From Burkholderiales bacterium (GTDB taxonomy: Bacteria; Pseudomonadota; Gammaproteobacteria; Burkholderiales; SG8-41), in the NCBI GenBank assembly GCA_019744975.1, contig JAIETP010000023.1, positions 1 to 64,000 on the forward strand: 64,000 bases of DNA. The letters run 5' to 3'. The notes below the pieces were generated by a model, which saw nothing but the letters and a program-made list of their open reading frames with translations, had not been told where the DNA came from and searched no databases. This document shows positions 53,143 to 64,000 of this stretch, in pieces; positions within the stretch are counted from its first letter, which is position 1, and each line of letters starts with the position of its first letter. The translations under genes were made by a program, and so were the position numbers.

Positions 53143-53174
53143 AAAAAACGCGGGGACGGCGTTTCCACCGTCCC
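53143..53174 (-). terminator. Terminator-like/attenuator hairpin in the rpsL leader
   Basis: Minus strand GGGACGG tggaaacg CCGTCCC cgcg TTTTTT. Confidence 0.6.
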
Positions 53175-53239
53175 GGGTTTTTTACCGCTGGAGCACTGTG
53201 CGAAACGTTAGGACGCACGAGGCCCAAAAAAGACTATCG

Positions 53240-53268
53240 ATTTTATGGGGTCAGCCCACCACTGTCAA
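53240..53268 (-). promoter_or_regulatory. Strong sigma70-type promoter for the str operon (rpsL-rpsG-fusA-tuf)
   Basis: Minus strand TTGACA - 17 nt - TAAAAT; the rpoC stop TGA lies inside the -35 hexamer. Confidence 0.8.
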
Positions 53269-56200
53269 GCTACCTGCTCCTCCCCTTCGGCGCTGGCGGC
53301 GACCGCTTCGGCAGCAATTGCGGCCTGTTCAAGCTCCGCCTGGGCTGCCTGCTTGCGACGCACCCGGTGGTAGGCCAAGCCGGTACCCGCCGGAATCAGG
53401 CGGCCGACAATGACGTTTTCCTTGAGGCCACGCAATTCATCGCGTTTGCCCATGATCGCAGCCTCGGTCAGCACGCGGGTGGTTTCCTGGAAGGATGCGG
53501 CCGAGATGAACGAATCGGTCGACAGCGAAGCCTTGGTAATGCCGAGCAATACATGTTCGTACTGTGCCGGCCTTTTGCCTTCGGCTTCAACTTTCTCGTT
53601 TTCCTGCAACAACTCGGCACGTTCGACCTGCTCGCCGGTGATGAAACGGGTATCGCCGGCATCCACGATGAGCAAACGACGCAGCATCTGGCGCACGATG
53701 ACTTCGATGTGCTTGTCGTTGATTTTCACGCCCTGCAGGCGGTAGACGTCCTGGACTTCATTACAGATGTAACGCGCCAGCGCCTCCACCCCCAACAATC
53801 GCAAAATGTCGTGCGGATCAGCGGGTCCGTCGACGATGCTCTCGCCGCGATTCACCACTTGCCCGTCGTGCGCCATGACATGTTTGTCCTTGGCGATCAG
53901 GAACTCGTGGGCCGCGCCTTCGAGGTCGGTGATGACCAGTCGCTGCTTACCCTTGGTGTCCTTGCCGAACGACACGGTGCCGGTGACTTCAGCCAGCATG
54001 CCGGCGTCTTTCGGCGAACGCGCCTCGAACAGCTCGGCAACCCGCGGCAGACCGCCGGTAATATCACGCGTCTTGGAAGTCTCCTGCGGAATCCGCGCCA
54101 GCACCTCGCCGACGCCGACATCCTGCCCGTCGCGCACGGTGATGATGCAACCGATCTGAAAAGTAATGTTGACCAGCTGATCGGAACCCGCCAGCTTGAT
54201 TTCCTGGCTGTTGGCATCCAGCAGCTTGACCTGCGGGCGCAAACCCTTGGCCTGCGCACTGCCGCGCCGTTTGGGATCAACCACGACCAGTGTCGAGAGG
54301 CCGGTAACATCATCGATCTGCTTCGCGACCGTGACACCTTCCTCGACGTTCTCGAATTTGATCCGCCCGGCGTACTCGGTAATGATCGGCCGGGTATGCG
54401 GATCCCAGGTCGCAAGCACATGACCCGGCTTGACCGTTTGACCGTCGCGAACCGTAAGCAGCGCGCCGTACGGAACCTTGTGACGCTCACGCTCGCGGTT
54501 GGCTTCGTCATGGATCATGACTTCGCCGTTGCGCGAGATCGCGACCAGCTCACCGCGGGTGTTCGAGACATAACGCATGCCGGCCGAATAACGCACCACG
54601 CCGGCTGATTTGCCCTCAACCTGGCTGACCACCGCAGTACGCGAAGCAGCGCCACCGATGTGGAACGTGCGCATCGTCAGCTGGGTGCCGGGTTCGCCGA
54701 TGGACTGCGCTGCGATCACACCCACCGCCTCACCGATGTTGACCACGGCACCGCGGCCAAGGTCACGGCCGTAGCAACGCGTGCACAGGCCATAACGGGT
54801 CGCACAGGTCAGGGGAGTGCGCACTTTCACTTCATCAATACCTGCCGCCTCGATGGCATCGACCACTTCTTCGTCGAGCAGCGTGTTGGCCGGATACAGC
54901 GTAGCGCCGGTTTCCGCGTTGACGACGTCAGCCACGGCAACCCGCCCGAGGATGCGTTCGCGCAGGCTTTCCACCACCTCGCCACCCTCGACCAGCGCCT
55001 TCATGACCACGCCGTTATCCGTGCCGCAATCGTCCTCGGTCACCACCAGATCCTGGGTAACGTCGACCAGACGACGCGTCAGATAACCGGAGTTCGCGGT
55101 TTTCAGGGCAGTATCCGCCAGACCCTTGCGCGCGCCGTGCGTCGAAATGAAGTACTGCAGCACGTTCAGGCCTTCGCGGAAATTCGCGGTAATCGGCGTC
55201 TCGATGATCGAGCCGTCAGGCTTGGCCATCAGGCCGCGCATGCCCGCCAGCTGGCGGATCTGCGCAGCAGAACCGCGCGCGCCGGAATCAGCCATCATGT
55301 AAATCGAGTTGAAGGATTCCTGCATCACCGGATTGCCCTTCTTGTCGAGGCGCGGGCGCCATTCACGCGACTTCGGCTCCCACTCGACAACCGGCTCAAC
55401 GCCGAGCTGGTCCATCATCGCCTTGGCGACGAGGTCACCGGCGCGGCCCCAGATATCGACCACCTTGTTGTAACGCTCGCCCTGCGTAACCAGGCCCGAG
55501 GTGTACTGCTTCTCGATTTCCTGAACCTCTTTTTCCGCCTCACCGATGATGTGATCCTTCTGTACCGGCACCAGCATGTCGTTCACGGCGATCGACAGGC
55601 CCGCGCGAGTCGCCATGGAGAAGCCGTTGTACATCAGCTTGTCGGCAAAAATCACCGTCTCGCGCAAACCGCAGCGCCGGAAACTGGCGTTGATGATTTT
55701 CGAGATTTCCTTCTTTTTCAACGCCTTGTTGATGACCTCGAAGGGCAATCCGTGCGGCAGTATTTCCGACAGCAAGGCACGGCCGACCGTAGTCTGGTAA
55801 CGCGTCAGTTTTTCGCGTTTGCTGCCGTCTTCGGCAACATCCGTTTCCTTGATCCGCACCTGAATGCGCGCGCTGATCTCGACCTGCCCGGTTTCGTAGG
55901 CACGGGAAACCTCGGAGACGTTGATGAAATTCGAATCTTCGCCGCGGGCCCCCAGCTTTTCGCGGGTCGTGTAATACAGACCCAGCACGATGTCCTGCGA
56001 GGGCACGATGATGGGATCGCCATTCGCCGGCGACAGCACGTTGTTCGAGGACAGCATCAACGTGCGCGCTTCCATCTGCGCTTCCAGTGACAGCGGCACG
56101 TGAACAGCCATCTGGTCACCGTCGAAGTCGGCGTTGAATGCCGCGCAGACCAGCGGATGCAGCTGGATCGCCTTGCCTTCGATCAATACCGGCTCGAACG

Positions 56201-57506
56201 CCTGGATACCCAGGCGATGCAAAGTCGGCGCCCGGTTCAACATCACCGGGTGCTCGCGAATCACCTCTTCAAGGATGTCCCAGACGATCGGCTCTTCACT
56301 CTCCACCATGCGCTTGGCGGCCTTGATGGTCGTCGCCAGGCCCATGACTTCGAGTTTGTTGAAGATGTAGGGTTTGAACAGCTCCAGCGCCATTTTCTTC
56401 GGCAGACCGCACTGGTGCAGTTTCAGCTGCGGGCCGACCACGATGACCGAACGGCCCGAATAGTCGACGCGTTTGCCCAGCAGGTTCTGACGGAAACGAC
56501 CGCCCTTGCCCTTGATCATGTCGGCCAGGGATTTCAGCGGACGCTTGTTGGCGCCGGTCATCGCTTTGCCGCGACGGCCGTTGTCGAGCAGCGAATCCAC
56601 CGCTTCCTGCAGCATGCGCTTCTCGTTGCGCACGATGATTTCCGGCGCCTTCAGCTCGAGCAGGCGCTTCAACCGGTTGTTGCGGTTGATCACGCGGCGA
56701 TACAGGTCATTCAGGTCGGAAGTCGCAAAACGGCCGCCGTCCAGCGGCACCAGCGGACGCAGTTCCGGCGGCAGTACCGGCAGCACTTCCAGCACCATCC
56801 AGTCCGGTTTGATGCCGGATTTCTGGAACGCTTCGAGCACCTTCAGGCGCTTGGCGATTTTCTTGATCTTGGTCTCGGAACTGGTGGCCTCGAGGTCGGC
56901 GCGCCACGTTTCGATCTCCCGGCTCAGATCCAGGCTGCGCAGCAGCGAACGCACACCCTCGGCACCCATCGCCGCGCTGAAATCGTCACCGAATTCCTCG
57001 ACTTTGGCCAGGTAATCCTCTTCCGTCATCAGCTGGCAGCGCTTCAGCGGAGTCATGCCGGGATCGGTGACCACATAGGCTTCGAAATAAAGCACGCGTT
57101 CGATGTCGCGCAGCGTCATGTCGAGCACCATGCCCAGGCGCGACGGCAGTGATTTCAGGAACCAGATGTGTGCGACAGGGCTGGCCAGTTCAATGTGGCC
57201 CATCCGCTCGCGACGCACTTTCGACAACGTCACTTCGACGCCGCATTTTTCGCAGATTACGCCGCGGTGTTTCAGCCGCTTGTACTTGCCGCACAGACAC
57301 TCGTAGTCTTTGGTCGGTCCAAAAATCTTGGCGCAGAAGAGGCCGTCACGTTCCGGTTTGAACGTGCGGTAGTTGATGGTCTCGGGCTTCTTGACCTCCC
57401 CGTAAGACCACGAACGGATCTTCTCGGGCGAGGCTAACCCGATCTTGATCGCGTCAAATTCCTCTTCCTGCGTAACCTGTTTGAACAAATCAAGCAGTGC
57501 TTTCAT
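53265..57506 (-). CDS. rpoC: RNA polymerase subunit beta'
   Basis: 1413 aa; [16 protein letters not shown] catalytic motif; [22 protein letters not shown] zinc finger. Confidence 0.99.
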   Translation of the reverse strand: MKALLDLFKQVTQEEEFDAIKIGLASPEKIRSWSYGEVKKPETINYRTFKPERDGLFCAKIFGPTKDYECLCGKYKRLKHRGVICEKCGVEVTLSKVRRERMGHIELASPVAHIWFLKSLPSRLGMVLDMTLRDIERVLYFEAYVVTDPGMTPLKRCQLMTEEDYLAKVEEFGDDFSAAMGAEGVRSLLRSLDLSREIETWRADLEATSSETKIKKIAKRLKVLEAFQKSGIKPDWMVLEVLPVLPPELRPLVPLDGGRFATSDLNDLYRRVINRNNRLKRLLELKAPEIIVRNEKRMLQEAVDSLLDNGRRGKAMTGANKRPLKSLADMIKGKGGRFRQNLLGKRVDYSGRSVIVVGPQLKLHQCGLPKKMALELFKPYIFNKLEVMGLATTIKAAKRMVESEEPIVWDILEEVIREHPVMLNRAPTLHRLGIQAFEPVLIEGKAIQLHPLVCAAFNADFDGDQMAVHVPLSLEAQMEARTLMLSSNNVLSPANGDPIIVPSQDIVLGLYYTTREKLGARGEDSNFINVSEVSRAYETGQVEISARIQVRIKETDVAEDGSKREKLTRYQTTVGRALLSEILPHGLPFEVINKALKKKEISKIINASFRRCGLRETVIFADKLMYNGFSMATRAGLSIAVNDMLVPVQKDHIIGEAEKEVQEIEKQYTSGLVTQGERYNKVVDIWGRAGDLVAKAMMDQLGVEPVVEWEPKSREWRPRLDKKGNPVMQESFNSIYMMADSGARGSAAQIRQLAGMRGLMAKPDGSIIETPITANFREGLNVLQYFISTHGARKGLADTALKTANSGYLTRRLVDVTQDLVVTEDDCGTDNGVVMKALVEGGEVVESLRERILGRVAVADVVNAETGATLYPANTLLDEEVVDAIEAAGIDEVKVRTPLTCATRYGLCTRCYGRDLGRGAVVNIGEAVGVIAAQSIGEPGTQLTMRTFHIGGAASRTAVVSQVEGKSAGVVRYSAGMRYVSNTRGELVAISRNGEVMIHDEANRERERHKVPYGALLTVRDGQTVKPGHVLATWDPHTRPIITEYAGRIKFENVEEGVTVAKQIDDVTGLSTLVVVDPKRRGSAQAKGLRPQVKLLDANSQEIKLAGSDQLVNITFQIGCIITVRDGQDVGVGEVLARIPQETSKTRDITGGLPRVAELFEARSPKDAGMLAEVTGTVSFGKDTKGKQRLVITDLEGAAHEFLIAKDKHVMAHDGQVVNRGESIVDGPADPHDILRLLGVEALARYICNEVQDVYRLQGVKINDKHIEVIVRQMLRRLLIVDAGDTRFITGEQVERAELLQENEKVEAEGKRPAQYEHVLLGITKASLSTDSFISAASFQETTRVLTEAAIMGKRDELRGLKENVIVGRLIPAGTGLAYHRVRRKQAAQAELEQAAIAAEAVAASAEGEEQVA

Positions 57507-57591
57507 CGCAAACTCCTACGGTAATCTGTCTGTACTGCACTTTCGGCGGAAAATCTGCTGCGCCCGCCGGACTCTCTTCAGTTTCGGTAGA

Positions 57592-61707
<4,116 letters not shown>

Positions 61708-61814
61708 GTCCACTCCGGGGCAGCGTCAGAAAGTCAAATGTTGCAGATCACAAGCATTCACAAACAGCGACGTGAATTTATGACCTGCCACTTTCAACCT
61801 TCAGCAAAACAGTC

Positions 61815-61852
61815 AAAAGGCGCCGGCTGGCGGGGTCACCGCCGGCCGGCGC
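61815..61852 (-). terminator. Attenuator/terminator hairpin between rplL and rpoB
   Basis: Minus strand GCGCCGGC c GGCGG tgacc CCGCC a GCCGGCGC c TTTT. Confidence 0.75.
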
Positions 61853-61864
61853 AAGTTCCAGCAA

Positions 61865-62242
61865 TTACTTGATTTCAGCGGTGCCGCCGGCCTCAACGAT
61901 CTGCTTGAGGATGGCATCGGCATCAGCCTTCGAAACACCTTCCTTGACGGCCTTCGGCGCGCCGTCCACCAGATCCTTGGCTTCTTTCAAGCCGAGGCCG
62001 GTAACCGCACGCACCACCTTGATGACGTTGACCTTGTTGGCACCCGAGCTGGTCAGATTGACCGTGAACTCGGTTTTTTCTTCGGCAGCAGCAGCGCCAC
62101 CGGCGGCAGGGGCCGCAACGGCAACAGCGGCGGCGGCAGCCGATACGCCGAACTTCTCTTCCATGTCCTTGATCAGCTGGGACAGCTCGAGCACGGTCAG
62201 ATTTGCAACTGCGTCGAGGATTTCTGCTTTGGCAACAGCCAT
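61865..62242 (-). CDS. rplL: 50S ribosomal protein L7/L12
   Basis: 125 aa; [71 protein letters not shown]. Confidence 0.99.
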   Translation of the reverse strand: MAVAKAEILDAVANLTVLELSQLIKDMEEKFGVSAAAAAVAVAAPAAGGAAAAEEKTEFTVNLTSSGANKVNVIKVVRAVTGLGLKEAKDLVDGAPKAVKEGVSKADADAILKQIVEAGGTAEIK

Positions 62243-62319
62243 GTCTATCTCCTGAATACTTAAAAGTTTAATAAAAACAATAAGTTACCGTATCGCGGCA
62301 ATCGCGCCCGAAAGCGTGA

Positions 62320-62850
62320 TTACGCCGCCTGCTTTTCTTTCTGATCCCGCACGGCGGCAAGCCCGCGCACGAATTTGGTCGGCACCTCGTTGAGGGTACG
62401 AACAAATTTCGCGACAGGGGCCTGCATGGTTCCCAGCAGGGTGGCGAGCAATTCCTGGCGACTGGGCATCTTGGCGAGCACCGCAATTTCCTTGGCACTC
62501 ATCATGACGTTCGGCATCGCGCCGCCCTTGATCACCAGCTTCTCGTTCCCCTTGGAGAACTCGTGCAGCAACTTGGCGGCAGCCACCGGGTCGCTCGAAA
62601 TACCGTAGGCCAGCGGTCCGACCATCTGGTCGGCCAAAGCTTTAAACGGCGTCTCGGCAACGGCGCGGCGCGCCAAGGTATTCTTCAGAACGCGGAAATA
62701 CACGCCCGATTCGCGCGCTTTTTTGCGCAAATCGGTCATGGCTTCCACGGGCAGGCTGCGGTACTCGGCGAGTACGATAGCCTGGGCTTGCGCAACCTTC
62801 GCGCTCACTTCGGCCACCACCGCTTGCTTCTGCTCCAGATTAAGACTCAA
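62320..62850 (-). CDS. rplJ: 50S ribosomal protein L10
   Basis: [47 protein letters not shown]. Confidence 0.99.
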   Translation of the reverse strand: MSLNLEQKQAVVAEVSAKVAQAQAIVLAEYRSLPVEAMTDLRKKARESGVYFRVLKNTLARRAVAETPFKALADQMVGPLAYGISSDPVAAAKLLHEFSKGNEKLVIKGGAMPNVMMSAKEIAVLAKMPSRQELLATLLGTMQAPVAKFVRTLNEVPTKFVRGLAAVRDQKEKQAA

Positions 62851-63125
62851 AGTCGTTCTCCGTTAAACGTTAAACGATAACCAGCGGACACTGAACGGGA
62901 AGCTTGAACCAATCACCGCACAAATCACCAAAATACGGCGCTCCATTCACGCTTCTTTGTTCCGTACCCACCGCTTGTTACACGGCGACTGATCCAGGAG
63001 CCAGACATGAACATGTTTGACCTGTTTCGGGCACACCGTCTGCGTAGACTTCAGCGTCCGGCCACCGGCAGTCGCCTGCGGCCTTCTTCCAAAAATTAAA
63101 CCTCTCGGTGCCTACGGTCTTTGAC
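62851..63125 (-). promoter_or_regulatory. Candidate rplJ (L10) autoregulatory leader
   Basis: Long non-coding gap rplA-rplJ; minus strand CTACGCAGACGGTGTGCCCG (63049-63030) and CCGTAGGCACCG (63117-63106) can pair in alternative ways. Confidence 0.45.
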
Positions 63126-63128
63126 AAC

Positions 63129-63152
63129 CCGCCGGCAATGCACCGCCGGCGG
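63129..63152. other. Perfect 8-bp GC stem-loop in the rplA-rplJ gap
   Basis: CCGCCGGC aatgcacc GCCGGCGG; no T-run follows. Confidence 0.7.
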
Positions 63153-63165
63153 CCCAAAGTTACTG

Positions 63166-63185
63166 CCCTGCGCTCTCGCGCAGGG
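63166..63185. other. Perfect 8-bp stem with GAGA (GNRA) tetraloop just after rplA
   Basis: Minus strand CCCTGCGC GAGA GCGCAGGG, immediately downstream of the rplA stop. Confidence 0.8.
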
Positions 63186-63193
63186 GCTTGAAA

Positions 63194-63898
63194 TTATTGC
63201 TGCTGTTGCGCGAAGCTCGACTGATCGACGCGCACGCCGGGACCCATGGTGCTCGAGACCGCCACCTTGCGCAGGTAGATGCCCTTGGTCCCCGCCGGAC
63301 GCGATTTGTTCACCGCTTCGACCAGAGCGCGGAGATTCTCTTCCAGCGCATCGACGGTGAATGAAGCGCGCCCGATCGTGCATTGCACGATGCCGGCTTT
63401 GTCGGCACGGTATTGCACCTGACCGGCCTTGGCGTTTTTTACCGCCAGCGTCACGTCCTGGGTCACCGTACCCACTTTCGGGTTCGGCATCAGGCCGCGC
63501 GGGCCGAGGATCTGGCCCAGTTGGCCAACCACGCGCATGGCGTCCGGGGTGGCGATTACCACGTCAAAATCCATCTTGCCGCCCTTGATCTCGGCAGCCA
63601 GGTCATCAAAACCAACCAGGTCGGCGCCGGCGTCTTTCGCCTGCTGGGCCTTTTCGCCCTGCGCGAACACGGCGACCCGCACGGTCTTGCCGGTGCCTTG
63701 CGGCAGCACCACGGAACCGCGCACGTTCTGGTCGGATTTCTTGGCGTCAATGCCGAGATTGATCGCGACATCGACCGCCTCGTTGAATTTGGCGGTGGCG
63801 CTTTCCTTGACCAGTTGCAGCGCATCTTTCAGCGCATACAGCTTGTCGCGGTTGACCTTGCTGCGCACCGCTTTGTAGCGTTTGGAAACGTTGGCCAT
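63194..63898 (-). CDS. rplA: 50S ribosomal protein L1
   Basis: ~234 aa; [81 protein letters not shown]. Confidence 0.99.
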   Translation of the reverse strand: MANVSKRYKAVRSKVNRDKLYALKDALQLVKESATAKFNEAVDVAINLGIDAKKSDQNVRGSVVLPQGTGKTVRVAVFAQGEKAQQAKDAGADLVGFDDLAAEIKGGKMDFDVVIATPDAMRVVGQLGQILGPRGLMPNPKVGTVTQDVTLAVKNAKAGQVQYRADKAGIVQCTIGRASFTVDALEENLRALVEAVNKSRPAGTKGIYLRKVAVSSTMGPGVRVDQSSFAQQQQ

Positions 63899-63899
63899 G

Positions 63900-64000
63900 T
63901 CAGACACCCTCCACTTCGACGCCCATGCTGCGGGCGCTGCCGGCGATGGTACGCACTGCTGCAGCCAGGTCGGCTGCGGTCAAGTCGGGCATTTTCGCCT
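63900..64000 (-). CDS. rplK: 50S ribosomal protein L11, C-terminal part (runs off window)
   Basis: Translated by hand: [32 protein letters not shown]. Confidence 0.95.
   Translation of the reverse strand, partial: AKMPDLTAADLAAAVRTIAGSARSMGVEVEGV

Overview
This is a roughly 64 kb betaproteobacterial (Burkholderiales-like) chromosomal window. Positions 1-1000 look like a decayed accessory segment: a truncated BglII/BstYI-type restriction endonuclease, an antitoxin (HigA) with no toxin, and a 3' remnant of a LysR gene. Positions 1-9.2 kb carry a LysR gene, a tricarballylate-dehydrogenase-like flavoprotein, three tandem MmgE/PrpD paralogs and a Bug/TctC binding protein, which together look like an organic-acid catabolic locus. 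Positions 9.3-34.6 kb are mostly housekeeping genes: fused spermidine synthase-like protein, DegQ, MFS, EgtD, PbpG, a TctDE-like two-component system, an ATM1-like ABC exporter, nadA, nudB, a secreted RNase with barstar, aspS, DUF502, fmdB, ackA, ssb, MFS, uvrA and a glycerate kinase. Positions 34.7-64 kb are the minus-strand ribosomal/RNA polymerase superoperon, running from rplK (partial) to rplQ. The most interesting non-obvious signals are: (i) a candidate minus-strand structured sRNA of about 235 nt in the pbpG-tctD gap, with a 5' stem-loop, repeated UUGGUAC units and an intrinsic terminator; (ii) an in-frame palindromic-repeat insertion inside the secreted RNase gene of an RNase/barstar pair; (iii) the three-paralog MmgE/PrpD cluster; (iv) low-complexity tails on ribosomal proteins, especially a ~48 aa N-terminal extension of L5; (v) a str-operon promoter whose -35 box contains the rpoC stop codon, followed by a leader terminator-like hairpin. 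All calls come from reading the sequence and recalling protein families; no searches were run.
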